52,130 nucleotides of DNA from NCBI GenBank assembly GCA_017481575.1, contig JAFUPA010000033.1:1-52130 (forward strand). Direction: 5' to 3'. This DNA comes from Clostridia bacterium. Lineage in GTDB: Bacteria > Bacillota > Clostridia > Oscillospirales > Acutalibacteraceae. The position numbers and the translations under genes are program-made. Within the stretch, counting starts at the first letter, position 1. Every line of letters starts with the position of its first letter. Of this stretch, positions 22,364-31,536 are shown piece by piece. Under the pieces are notes generated by a model, which saw only the letters and a program-made list of their open reading frames with translations, had not been told where the DNA came from and made no database searches.

Positions 22364-23770
22364 ATGAGCGAAGAAAAAACAGAAGTTCAGCTTCTTCAGG
22401 AAAAATTGTTGATGGATAAAAAACACGCCGCCAAGGTGATTGACGACGCAGAGTTGCAGAAGGCTATGGACTTTGCAGAGGGATATAAAAAATTCCTCAA
22501 CGACAACAAAACGGAGCGTGAGGTTGCTTCATTCATTGTTGAAGAGGCAAAGAAAAGAGGTTTTGTTGAGTTTGATAAATTCGGCGAGTACAAGCCGGGT
22601 GACAAGGTTTACTACCTTAACCGCAAAAAGGCGGTTATCCTTGCGGTAATCGGTAAAAAGAGCATAGGTGAGGGTGCACATATTGCGGCGGCTCACATTG
22701 ACTCTCCGAGAATTGACCTCAAGCCAAATCCGCTCTACGAGTCAAACGAAATCGCACTTTTCAAGACTCACTACTACGGCGGAATCAGAAAGTACCAGTG
22801 GCCGACAGTTCCTCTTTCGATGCACGGTGTAATCGTTCGCAAGGACGGCACCGAGGTTCAGGTTAACATCGGTGAAAAAGAGGGCGAGCCGCAGTTCATT
22901 ATCACAGACCTTCTTCCGCACCTTGCACGTGAGCAGAGCGAGAGAAAGCTCGGTCAGGGCATCAAGGGCGAGGAGCTCAATGTTGTTGTCGGCTCACTTC
23001 CGTTCAAAGCAGATTCAGGCAGTGAGCTTGTGAAGCTCAACGTTATGAAAATGCTCAACGACAAGTACGGCATTGTTGAGGAGGATTTCCTCACAGCCGA
23101 GCTCGAAATGGTACCCGCAACAAAGGTTAACGATATCGGCTTTGACCGCAGTCTTATCGGCGGTTACGGTCACGACGACCGTGTCTGCGCTTACCCCGAG
23201 CTTATGGCTATTCTTGACCTTGAAGAAGCACCCGAGCATACAGCGGTTGCAGTTTTTGCTGACAAGGAAGAAACAGGCTCCGACGGCAACACAGGTCTTC
23301 ACTCGTCATATCTTCGTTACTTCATTGCAGACCTTGCAAGACTTGAGGGTCTTATGGGCAGAGATGCACTTTCAAAGTCAAAGTGCCTTTCAGCAGACGT
23401 AAATGCGGCTTATGACCCGACATTCCCGTCACCCTTTGAGAGCGCAAACTCCGCATACATTAATAAGGGTATTGTTGTAACAAAGTACACAGGCTCGGGC
23501 GGCAAGGGCGGCACATCGGACGCAAGTGCAGAGTTCGTTGGCGAAGTTACAAGAATTTTCAACAACGCAGATGTCTGCTGGCAGATGGGTGAGCTCGGTG
23601 CTGTTGACGCAGGCGGCGGCGGAACAGTTGCAAAGTACGTTGCAAACCTCGATATCGACGTTGTTGACGTAGGTGTTCCCGTTCTTTCAATGCACGCACC
23701 TTATGAAGTTGTATCAAAGCTCGATGTCTATATGACAAACAAAGCTGTTGCGGCTTTCTTTAAGGCGTAA
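22364..23770 (+). CDS. M18 family aminopeptidase
   Basis: 468 residues. Zinc-dependent M18 (aspartyl-aminopeptidase type) signatures: AAHIDSPRIDLKPNP near 105-120 (zinc-ligand His and Asp), ADKEETGSDGNTGLHS (catalytic Glu pair), SADVNAAYDPTF, and the last ligand His in VLSMHAPYEVVSKLD near the C-terminus. These cytosolic, typically dodecameric enzymes remove N-terminal residues from peptides. AAGGAGG precedes the ATG. It lies 80 bases after the TsaC-CoaE gene without an intervening terminator but could have its own promoter. Confidence 0.95.
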   Translation: MSEEKTEVQLLQEKLLMDKKHAAKVIDDAELQKAMDFAEGYKKFLNDNKTEREVASFIVEEAKKRGFVEFDKFGEYKPGDKVYYLNRKKAVILAVIGKKSIGEGAHIAAAHIDSPRIDLKPNPLYESNEIALFKTHYYGGIRKYQWPTVPLSMHGVIVRKDGTEVQVNIGEKEGEPQFIITDLLPHLAREQSERKLGQGIKGEELNVVVGSLPFKADSGSELVKLNVMKMLNDKYGIVEEDFLTAELEMVPATKVNDIGFDRSLIGGYGHDDRVCAYPELMAILDLEEAPEHTAVAVFADKEETGSDGNTGLHSSYLRYFIADLARLEGLMGRDALSKSKCLSADVNAAYDPTFPSPFESANSAYINKGIVVTKYTGSGGKGGTSDASAEFVGEVTRIFNNADVCWQMGELGAVDAGGGGTVAKYVANLDIDVVDVGVPVLSMHAPYEVVSKLDVYMTNKAVAAFFKA

Positions 23771-23795
23771 AAGAAAACAAAATACGTATGATTAT

Positions 23796-23836
23796 AAAAA
23801 GTGCCTTGTTTGGGATTTTCCAACAAGGCACTTTTT
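23796..23836. terminator. Bidirectional terminator between M18 and ileS
   Basis: A 15-bp perfect stem (23796-23810 with 23822-23836), ending in T5 on both strands. Confidence 0.93.
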
Positions 23837-23882
23837 GCTTTATTTTGTTTCTTTTGGTCTTCGCTTAGTGAGACAGTCCGTC

Positions 23883-26800
23883 TTATTCTGAAACCTTTAC
23901 GCCGAGGGTTACCTTCTCGCCGTTGATGTTCCATTCTGCTGTGTGACCGTCTGCTTCGCCGCACTTGATTTCGTCTGCAACAACTGTTGTAAAGATGAAA
24001 TCCTTATTCTTCTCGATAAGCTCGGCGATCTTGTCGTTGCCTGCTACCGTGATGATGATGTGGTCTGTTACGTTGAAGTCAGCATCCTTACGCATTGTCT
24101 GGATTTTGCTGATGATTTCACGCACGAAGCCTTCTTCAATAAGCTCGGGTGTGAGCTCTGTGTCGATTGCAACTGTTACACCGAAATCGGAAACGGAGAA
24201 GAGACCGCTCTTCTGGATTGCTTCGATAAGAAGATCGTCTGCTGTAAGCTCAATTTCACCGATGCTGATGTTCAGCTTGATGCAACCGTTAGTGTCAAGC
24301 TCCTTCTTTGCGGCTGTACCGTCAAGGCTTGTGAGGAGATTACGGATTTCGCCGAGCTGCTTGCCGTACTTCGGACCGAGTGTCTTGAGCTGCGGCTTGA
24401 AGTTGTAGCTCATAAGCTCGTCTGCCTCGTCAACAAATGTGATTTCCTTAACGTTGAGCTCGTCCTTGATGATGTCTGCAAAGTATCCGTCAAGCTTTAC
24501 GCCTGCGTTAACAAGCATTGAGCCGAGCGGCTGGCGGTTCTTGATGTTTGCGCCGTTTCTTGCGGTACGTCCGAGACCAACGATGTTGAGAACCTCGTCC
24601 ATATTTTTCTCAAGGTCAGCGTCAATGTAATCCTCGTTTACCTCGGGGAAAGAGCAAAGGTGGATGCTTTCTTCTGCTGTCTTATCAACAGAACATACAA
24701 GGTTCTGGTAGATGTCCTCTGCCATAAACGGAATCATCGGAGCGGCTGTCTTTGCAACTGTAACAAGTGCGTTATAAAGTGTGAGGTAAGCGTTAATCTT
24801 ATCCTCGTCAAGCTCCTGCTTCCAGTAACGCTCACGGCAACGGCGAACATACCAGTTACTCATCTCGTCAACAAATTCCTGAAGTGCCTTGCAAGCCTCG
24901 GGGATTTTGTAGTTTTCAAGGTTATTGTCAACAACCTTAACCATTGAGTTGAGCTTTGAAAGAAGCCACTTGTCCATTACTGAAAGGCTCTGGTAGTCAA
25001 GCTCATACTTTGTCGGGTCAAACTCGTCAATGTCTGCATAGAGAACATAGAAAGCGTATGTGTTCCAGAGTGTACCCATAAACTTACGCTGACCCTCTGT
25101 AACAGCCTTGCCGTGGAAACGGTTGGGAAGCCACGGAGCAGAGTTTGTATAGAAATACCAACGGATTGCGTCTGCACCGTAGGTTTCAAGTGCCTCAAAC
25201 GGGTCAACTGCGTTACCCTTTGACTTACTCATCTTCTGTCCGTTTTCGTCCTGAACGTGACCGAGAACGATAACATTCTTGAACGGAGCCTTGTCAAAGA
25301 TAAGAGTAGAAATAGCAAGAAGTGAATAGAACCAGCCTCTTGTCTGGTCAACAGCTTCTGAAATGAAGTCTGCGGGGAACTGTGACTCGAAGAGCTCCTT
25401 ATTCTCGAACGGGTAGTGATGCTGTGCAAAGGGCATTGAGCCTGAGTCAAACCAACAGTCAATAACCTCAGGAACACGGTGCATCTCTCCGCCGCACTCG
25501 GGACACTTGATTGTTACAGCGTCGATGTACGGACGGTGAAGCTCGATGTCGTCGGGGCAGTTTGAGGACATTGACTTAAGCTCCTCAATGCTTCCGATTG
25601 AATGACGGTGACCGCATTCACATTCCCAGATATTAAGCGGAGTACCCCAGTAACGGTTACGGCTGATGCCCCAGTCCTGAACATTTACAAGCCAGTCACC
25701 AAAGCGGCCCTTACCGATGCTTTCGGGAATCCAGTTGATTGTGTTGTTATTCTTAATAAGGTTATCCTTAACCTTGGTCATCTCGATGAACCAGGACTCT
25801 CTTGCGTAGTAGATAAGCGGAGTGTCACAACGCCAGCAGAACGGATAGTCATGCTCAAACTTCGGAGCGGAGAAGAGAAGCTTTCTGTCTTCAAGGTCCT
25901 GAAGGATGGGCATATCTGCATCCTTTACAAAAAGTCCTGCAAACGGAGTTTCCGCTGTCATATTACCTGCACCGTCAACAAACTGAACAAACGGGAGATC
26001 GTATTTTCTGCCGACCTTGGAGTCGTCTTCACCGAATGCGGGAGCAATGTGAACGATACCTGTACCGTCTGACATTGTAACGTAATTATCGCAGGTTACG
26101 AAAAATCCCTTTTTCTTTTGCTTTGCGGCAACTTCGCCTGCGCAAGCGAAAAGGGGCTCATATTCTTTTCTTTCAAGGTCTGTACCGACATACTTTTCAA
26201 GGATTTCGTAAGCCGGTGCGTCCTCTGTTGCAAGAGAGCAGAGAACCTTGTCAAGAAGCTCAACTGCCATATAATATGTGTAGCCGTCAGCCGCCTTAAC
26301 CTTTGCATACTCGTCTGTCGGGTTTACGCAAAGTGCGACGTTTGACGGAAGTGTCCACGGAGTTGTTGTCCATGCAAGGAAGTAAGCATCCTCGCCGACA
26401 ACCTTGAAGCGGACGATTGCAGAACGCTCTTTAATGTTCTTGTATCCCTGTGCAACCTCGTGAGAGGAGAGGGGAGTTCCGCAACGGGGACAGTAAGGAA
26501 CAATCTTAAAGCCCTTGTAGATAAGACCCTTGTCATAAATCTGCTTGAGTGCCCACCACTCGGATTCAATGAAGGAATTGTGATATGTAACGTACGGGTT
26601 GTTCATATCCGCCCAGAAGCCGACTGTGAAAGAGAAATCCTCCCACATTCCCTTGTACTTCCAAACACTTTCCTTACACTTCTCAATGAAAGGCTCAAGA
26701 CCGTACTGTTCAATCTGCTCCTTGCCGTCAAGGTTAAGAAGCTTTTCAACCTCAAGCTCAACGGGGAGACCGTGAGTATCCCAACCTGCCTTACGGGGAA

Positions 26801-27029
26801 CCTGATAGCCCTTCATTGTGCGGTAACGGGGAATCATATCCTTGATAACACGGGTAAGCACGTGACCGATGTGCGGCTTGCCGTTTGCTGTCGGCGGACC
26901 GTCATAGAAAACATAGGACGGGCCCTGCTTCTCGCAGGTCTTTTCAAAAATCTTGTTGTCTGCCCAGAACTTTTCGGTAGCCTTTTCTCGCTCCACAAAG
27001 TTCAGGTTTGCCGGAACTTTCTTATACAT
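23883..27029 (-). CDS. ileS: Isoleucyl-tRNA synthetase
   Basis: 1048 residues. Class I enzyme charging tRNA-Ile. The HIGH motif is HIGH at 53-56 (PPTANGKPHIGHVLTR), the editing CP1 domain lies in 200-400 (LAWTTTPWTLPSNVAL), KMSKS is at about 599-603 (GQKMSKSKGNAVDPF), then the anticodon-binding domain and a long C-terminal extension. The length and the DTHGLPVE-type sequence fit the longer (type 2, eukaryote-like) IleRS group found in many Clostridia, a group often less sensitive to mupirocin; that assignment is from memory of the family. Start ATG 27029 follows GGAG within the T-box transcript; the frame is open further upstream through the leader. Confidence 0.97.
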   Translation of the reverse strand: MYKKVPANLNFVEREKATEKFWADNKIFEKTCEKQGPSYVFYDGPPTANGKPHIGHVLTRVIKDMIPRYRTMKGYQVPRKAGWDTHGLPVELEVEKLLNLDGKEQIEQYGLEPFIEKCKESVWKYKGMWEDFSFTVGFWADMNNPYVTYHNSFIESEWWALKQIYDKGLIYKGFKIVPYCPRCGTPLSSHEVAQGYKNIKERSAIVRFKVVGEDAYFLAWTTTPWTLPSNVALCVNPTDEYAKVKAADGYTYYMAVELLDKVLCSLATEDAPAYEILEKYVGTDLERKEYEPLFACAGEVAAKQKKKGFFVTCDNYVTMSDGTGIVHIAPAFGEDDSKVGRKYDLPFVQFVDGAGNMTAETPFAGLFVKDADMPILQDLEDRKLLFSAPKFEHDYPFCWRCDTPLIYYARESWFIEMTKVKDNLIKNNNTINWIPESIGKGRFGDWLVNVQDWGISRNRYWGTPLNIWECECGHRHSIGSIEELKSMSSNCPDDIELHRPYIDAVTIKCPECGGEMHRVPEVIDCWFDSGSMPFAQHHYPFENKELFESQFPADFISEAVDQTRGWFYSLLAISTLIFDKAPFKNVIVLGHVQDENGQKMSKSKGNAVDPFEALETYGADAIRWYFYTNSAPWLPNRFHGKAVTEGQRKFMGTLWNTYAFYVLYADIDEFDPTKYELDYQSLSVMDKWLLSKLNSMVKVVDNNLENYKIPEACKALQEFVDEMSNWYVRRCRERYWKQELDEDKINAYLTLYNALVTVAKTAAPMIPFMAEDIYQNLVCSVDKTAEESIHLCSFPEVNEDYIDADLEKNMDEVLNIVGLGRTARNGANIKNRQPLGSMLVNAGVKLDGYFADIIKDELNVKEITFVDEADELMSYNFKPQLKTLGPKYGKQLGEIRNLLTSLDGTAAKKELDTNGCIKLNISIGEIELTADDLLIEAIQKSGLFSVSDFGVTVAIDTELTPELIEEGFVREIISKIQTMRKDADFNVTDHIIITVAGNDKIAELIEKNKDFIFTTVVADEIKCGEADGHTAEWNINGEKVTLGVKVSE

Positions 27030-27065
27030 TCTGAAATACACTCCTTTTTGAATAGGACGAATTTG

Positions 27066-27292
27066 ATAAAAATAAAAAACCCGTCCCGTGTGAAACAGGA
27101 CGAGAGAACTCGCAACCACCTATTCAACATACTATAATATGCGTTCCCTGTAACGGAGGAAATCCGTCGAAGCTTACTGCTTTCAGCCCGAGGCTCGGAA
27201 GTGATTTTCGGCAATGCGTACATCATATCGGGCTTACACCGTCCCCGACTCGCTCTGACTTCACGCAAGGCTTACTGTCTTCGTCAATGCCG
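27066..27292 (-). promoter_or_regulatory. T-box riboswitch of ileS (isoleucine)
   Basis: The minus-strand leader shows AGTA and GAA-type S-turn elements of stem I, a candidate specifier ATC followed by A (27205-27203, Ile), a stem-III-like hairpin CGGA..TCCG, the T-box core TAGGTGGTTGCGAG (27122-27109) with TGGT to pair with the tRNA ACCA end, and a terminator (27104-27080) followed by T6. It lets uncharged tRNA-Ile turn on ileS. The core departs from the common AGGGTGG-ACCGCG. Confidence 0.88.
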
Positions 27293-27470
27293 CTAATTAT
27301 TACATTATAGATAAAGATATCATAAAAGTGTTGCAGTGTCAAGGGTTAAAAGGTATTGAAAATGCGGCAAAAGTCAAGGCAAAATGCCAAAATGACAATC
27401 ATTTAACAAATTACACAAAAAAATATTGAATAAAAATCCATATTTGACAAAGTTTTTTCCATTTTAATGG

Positions 27471-27499
27471 TTTACATCTTCCGATAAAAGTGTTATTAT
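27471..27499 (+). promoter_or_regulatory. nifJ promoter
   Basis: TTTACA (27471-27476), 17-base spacer, TATTAT (27494-27499), 58 bases before the start. The stretch 27293-27470, between the start of the T-box transcript and this promoter, holds AT-rich sequence with no other feature that I can recognise, except a 14-mer shared with the upstream region of the 600-residue protein gene. Confidence 0.72.
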
Positions 27500-27557
27500 T
27501 TACGGTGGTAAAGTAAATTGCTGAATTTATCAATACAATTTAGGAGGAAAAACCAAA

Positions 27558-30500
27558 ATGGCAAGAATGAAACAAACCATGGACGGTAATACCGCTGCTG
27601 CTCACGTATCTTATGCGTTTACAGAAGTTGCAGGTATTTATCCTATCACTCCGTCCAGCCCGATGGCAGACTATGTTGACCAGTGGTCAGCACAGGGCAG
27701 AAAGAACATCTTCGGCACAACAGTTAAGGTTGCAGAGATGCAGTCTGAAGCAGGTGCTGCAGGTACAGTACACGGCTCACTTGCTGCAGGTGCTATGACT
27801 ACAACTTACACAGCTTCACAGGGTCTTCTTCTTATGATCCCGAACATGTACAAAATCGCAGGTGAATTGCTTCCCAGCGTTTTCCATGTTTCAGCTCGTT
27901 GCGTAGCTTCTCATGCTCTTAATATCTTTGGCGACCATTCAGACGTTTATGCCTGCCGTCAGACAGGTTTCGCAATGCTCGCTGAAACAAACACACAGGA
28001 AGTTATGGACCTTGGCGCAGTTGCTCACCTTACAGCAATCGAAAGCCGTGTTCCGTTCATCAACTTCTTCGACGGTTTCCGTACATCTCATGAGCTCCAG
28101 AAGATTGAAATCTGGGATTATGAAGATCTTAAGGAAATGTGCGATATGGATGCTGTTAACGCATTCCGTGCACGTGCACTCAACCCCGAGCATCCCGTAA
28201 TGCGTGGTTCTCACGAGAACGATGACATCTTCTTCCAGCATCGTGAGGCTTGTAACAAGTACTATGACGCAGTTCCTGCAATTGCTGAAAAGTACATGGA
28301 CAAGGTTAACGCAAAGCTCGGCACAGACTATAAGCTTTTCAACTACTACGGTGCAGAGGACGCAGAGAACGTAATCGTTGCTATGGGTTCAATCTGTGAC
28401 GTTGCAGAAGAAGTTATCGACTACCTCCTTGCAAAGGGCGAAAAGGTTGGTCTTATCAAGGTTCGTCTTTACAGACCTTTCTCAGTTGAGCATTTTGCAG
28501 CAGCAATTCCTGCATCATGTAAGAAGCTCGCTGTTCTTGACAGAACAAAGGAGCCCGGCTCAATCGGTGAGCCTCTCTATCTTGACGTTATCGCAGCTCT
28601 TGCAGCAGCAGGTAAGTCAGGCATCCGGGTAATCGGCGGCCGTTACGGTCTCGGTTCAAAGGATACACCTCCGTCAAGCATCTTCGCAGTATATGATGAG
28701 CTTGCAAAGGATGCTCCGAAGGCACACTTCACAATCGGTATCAACGACGACGTTACTTACCTCTCACTTGAAGAGAAGGAAGCTCCGAACACAGCTGCAG
28801 AAGGCACAATCGAGTGTAAGTTCTGGGGTCTCGGCGGCGACGGTACAGTTGGTGCTAACAAGAACTCAATCAATATTATCGGTGACCACACTGATAAGTT
28901 TGTTCAGGCATACTTCCAGTATGACTCAAAGAAGACAGGCGGTATCACAGTTTCTCACCTTCGTTTCGGTGACAAGGCTATCAAGAGCCCCTACTATGTA
29001 AACAAGGCAGACTTCGTTGCTTGTCACAACCCCTCATACATCGAAAAGGGCTTCAAGATGGTTAACGACGTTAAGCCCGGCGGTGTATTCCTTATCAACT
29101 GCCAGTGGGATGCTGCTGAGCTTGCAGAGAAGATGAATGCTGAAACAAAGCAGTACATCGCAAAGAACAACATCAAGCTTTACACTGTTAACGCTATCGA
29201 CCTTGCACAGAAGGTTGGTATGGGCAAGAGAACAAACACAATCCTTCAGGCTGCATTCTTTGCTCTTGCAAAGGTTATGCCTATCGAGGAAGCTGTTGAC
29301 TACATGAAGGCAGCTGCTAAGAAGTCATACGCTAAGAAGGGTGACGACGTTGTTAAGTGCAACTGGGATGCTATCGACGCAGGTGTTTCTGCATATGTAG
29401 AAGTTGAAGTTCCTGCAGAGTGGGCAAACGCTGCTGACGCTGCTGTTGAAACAAAGACAGAGGGTCCTGCAAAGCTCACAAAGATGGTAGACAGCATCAT
29501 GAAGCCTGTTGGTCGTATGGACGGTTACAGCCTTTCAGTTTCAGACTTTATGGATCACGCTGACGGTACATTCGAGCAGGGTGCATCAGCATACGAGAAG
29601 CGTGGCGTTGCAGTTATGGTTCCCGAGTGGAATGCAGAAACTTGCGCAAAGTGTAACAAGTGTGCTTATGTATGTCCGCACGCTACAATCAGACCTTTCG
29701 CTCTCAACGATGAGGAAGTTGCAGCTGCTCCCGCAGTAATGAAGAAGGCTCCGAAGCCGGTTGTTAAGACAAACTACACTTACACTCTTGCAGTATCTCC
29801 GATGGATTGTATGGGTTGCGGCGTCTGCGTAGGCGTTTGTCCCACAAATTCACTCGTTATGGTATCTCGTGAGAGCCAGGATGCACAGCAGGAAGCATTT
29901 GACTACTGTGTAGCTAATGTAACAGAAAAGGCAGAAACAACAGAGAAGATGACTGTTATTTCCAGCCAGTATAAGAAGCCGTTGCTTGAGTTCTCAGGCT
30001 CATGCGCAGGTTGTGCAGAAACAGCTTATGCTCGTCTCATTACACAGCTCTTCGGCGACAGAATGTATATCTCCAACGCAACAGGTTGTTCATCAATCTG
30101 GGGTGGTCCGGCAGCTACATCACCGTATACAACAGACAAGAACGGTCACGGTCCTGCTTGGGCTAACTCACTCTTCGAGGATAACGCAGAGCACGGCTAC
30201 GGTATGTACCTTGGTCAGAACGCTATCCGTAACAGCCTCATCGAAAAGGTTAAGGCTGTAGCAGAGAGCGACAAGGCTTCAGCAGAGCTTAAGGCAGCTT
30301 GCGAAGGCTACCTTGCAACAGTTGCTGACGGTTCAAAGAACGGTGCTGCAACAGATGCTCTTGTAGCTGAACTCGAGAAGTGCGGCTGCGATTGCGCAAA
30401 GGATATCCTTGCACAGAAGGAATACCTCTCCAAGAAGTCAGTTTGGATCTTCGGCGGCGACGGTTGGGCATATGACATCGGCTTTGGCGGTGTTGACCAC

Positions 30501-31100
30501 GTTCTTGCATCAGGCGACGATGTAAACATTATGGTATTCGATACAGAGGTTTACTCAAACACAGGCGGACAGGCTTCAAAGGCTTCACAGGTTGGTCAGG
30601 TTGCACAGTTTGCTGCAGCAGGTAAGGCAATCGCAAAGAAGAGTCTTGCAGAAATCGCAATGTCTTACGGTTACGTTTACGTTGCACAGATCGCTATGGG
30701 TGCTGACATGAACCAGACACTCAAGGCAATCATGGAAGCTGAAGCATATCCGGGACCGTCAATCATCATCGGCTACGCTCCTTGTGAGATGCACTCAATC
30801 AAGGGCGGTATGGTTAACTGCCAGGCAGAGATGAAGAAGGCTGTTGACTGCGGTTACTGGAATATGTTCCGTTACAACCCGGCACTCAAGGCACAGGGCA
30901 AGAATCCGTTCTCAATGGATTCAAAGGCTCCTGCGACAGAGGGCTACCGTGCATTCCTCCTCAACGAGGCTCGTTATGCATCACTTACACGTTCCTTCCC
31001 CGAAAGAGCAGAAGCTCTCTTCGCAAAGGCTGAAGCAGACGCAAAGGATCGTTATGCTCACCTTGAGAGACTTGCAAAGCTTTACGGCACAGAGGAATAA
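27558..31100 (+). CDS. nifJ: Pyruvate:ferredoxin (flavodoxin) oxidoreductase
   Basis: 1180 residues, the full-length single-chain homodimeric enzyme. It oxidises pyruvate and CoA to acetyl-CoA and CO2 while reducing ferredoxin. Domain order: pyruvate/TPP domain I (GIYPITPSSPMAD, 25-37), domain II, the CoA-binding region, a two-cluster ferredoxin domain (CAKCNKCAYVCP at about 696-707 and CMGCGVCVGVCP at about 751-762), then the TPP-binding domain with CAGCAETAYARL, carrying the proximal-cluster cysteines, and FGGDGWAYDIGFGG. AGGAGG precedes the ATG. It is monocistronic with its own promoter and terminator. Its ferredoxin probably feeds the hydrogenase encoded near the end of the window. Confidence 0.98.
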   Translation: MARMKQTMDGNTAAAHVSYAFTEVAGIYPITPSSPMADYVDQWSAQGRKNIFGTTVKVAEMQSEAGAAGTVHGSLAAGAMTTTYTASQGLLLMIPNMYKIAGELLPSVFHVSARCVASHALNIFGDHSDVYACRQTGFAMLAETNTQEVMDLGAVAHLTAIESRVPFINFFDGFRTSHELQKIEIWDYEDLKEMCDMDAVNAFRARALNPEHPVMRGSHENDDIFFQHREACNKYYDAVPAIAEKYMDKVNAKLGTDYKLFNYYGAEDAENVIVAMGSICDVAEEVIDYLLAKGEKVGLIKVRLYRPFSVEHFAAAIPASCKKLAVLDRTKEPGSIGEPLYLDVIAALAAAGKSGIRVIGGRYGLGSKDTPPSSIFAVYDELAKDAPKAHFTIGINDDVTYLSLEEKEAPNTAAEGTIECKFWGLGGDGTVGANKNSINIIGDHTDKFVQAYFQYDSKKTGGITVSHLRFGDKAIKSPYYVNKADFVACHNPSYIEKGFKMVNDVKPGGVFLINCQWDAAELAEKMNAETKQYIAKNNIKLYTVNAIDLAQKVGMGKRTNTILQAAFFALAKVMPIEEAVDYMKAAAKKSYAKKGDDVVKCNWDAIDAGVSAYVEVEVPAEWANAADAAVETKTEGPAKLTKMVDSIMKPVGRMDGYSLSVSDFMDHADGTFEQGASAYEKRGVAVMVPEWNAETCAKCNKCAYVCPHATIRPFALNDEEVAAAPAVMKKAPKPVVKTNYTYTLAVSPMDCMGCGVCVGVCPTNSLVMVSRESQDAQQEAFDYCVANVTEKAETTEKMTVISSQYKKPLLEFSGSCAGCAETAYARLITQLFGDRMYISNATGCSSIWGGPAATSPYTTDKNGHGPAWANSLFEDNAEHGYGMYLGQNAIRNSLIEKVKAVAESDKASAELKAACEGYLATVADGSKNGAATDALVAELEKCGCDCAKDILAQKEYLSKKSVWIFGGDGWAYDIGFGGVDHVLASGDDVNIMVFDTEVYSNTGGQASKASQVGQVAQFAAAGKAIAKKSLAEIAMSYGYVYVAQIAMGADMNQTLKAIMEAEAYPGPSIIIGYAPCEMHSIKGGMVNCQAEMKKAVDCGYWNMFRYNPALKAQGKNPFSMDSKAPATEGYRAFLLNEARYASLTRSFPERAEALFAKAEADAKDRYAHLERLAKLYGTEE

Positions 31101-31118
31101 TTCCCTGAAAAATAAATC

Positions 31119-31149
31119 AAAGGCAGTCGGAAATTCCGGCTGCCTTTTT
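31119..31149 (+). terminator. Terminator of nifJ
   Basis: A 14-bp stem (31119-31132 with 31134-31147, one G-U) followed by T5. Confidence 0.9.
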
Positions 31150-31281
31150 GCATATAATGAAAAAGAGGCGTGAGAAAATTTGACAAAAATGTGACAAAAT
31201 GAATTATTCACAGCAATATTCATAGTGAAAAAAAGTTTGTTTTGAGCTTGAAACTTTAAAAACATTTAAAATTATCGTCAA

Positions 31282-31336
31282 TTTGCACAAATATTCTAGT
31301 TTTATCCAACAGTTTGGGCACTATATGTTGTGCAAA
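31282..31336. repeat. Widely spaced inverted repeat TTTGCACAA / TTGTGCAAA
   Basis: Perfect 9-base arms at 31282-31290 and 31328-31336, 37 bases apart, centred about 70 bases upstream of the -35 of the next gene. The remaining sequence from 31150 to 31380 is AT-rich with no recognisable gene. Confidence 0.45.
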
Positions 31337-31380
31337 ATGATAAAAATAGCCAAAATTGAATAAAAATCAGTAAAATTTAC

Positions 31381-31409
31381 TTGCAAAATAACGGACTGTA
31401 TATTATAAT
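31381..31409 (+). promoter_or_regulatory. Strong promoter of the 600-residue secreted protein gene
   Basis: TTGCAA (31381-31386), 17-base spacer, TATAAT (31404-31409). The expected start of transcription, near 31416, falls just before the structured leader. Confidence 0.85.
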
Positions 31410-31416
31410 TTGAATC

Positions 31417-31525
31417 GAGGAAAGTGTTTCCAGCGGTGTTGTTTTCGGATAACTTAGCCTAAAAGCGGTACTAACGTTATACCACTTTCCGGACATTGGG
31501 AGCGCAAGCCTCAAATATTTATTAG
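31417..31525 (+). ncRNA. Structured 5' leader, class unknown
   Basis: An outer stem pairs GGAAAGTG (31419-31426) with CACTTTCC (31482-31489). Inside it lies a long hairpin (about 31449-31480: ATAAC-TTAG-CC pairing with GG-CTAA-GTTAT). After it come a small GAG-C-GCAA-G-CCTC hairpin and the ribosome-binding site. The transcript starts almost exactly at the outer stem, as in riboswitches, but the sequence matches no class that I can recall with confidence. Confidence 0.5.
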
Positions 31526-31536
31526 GAGGAATTGTT

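Noticed and set aside
23943-24521. 192-codon plus-strand frame inside ileS
   Set aside because: Shadow of the IleRS C-terminal domain; Cys/Val-rich composition is an antisense artefact.
26460-27137. 225-codon plus-strand frame across ileS and its leader
   Set aside because: Antisense to the conserved IleRS coding sequence and the T-box; no start signal.
27002-27268. 88-codon minus-strand frame upstream of ileS
   Set aside because: It lies within the T-box leader; RNA structure explains the region.
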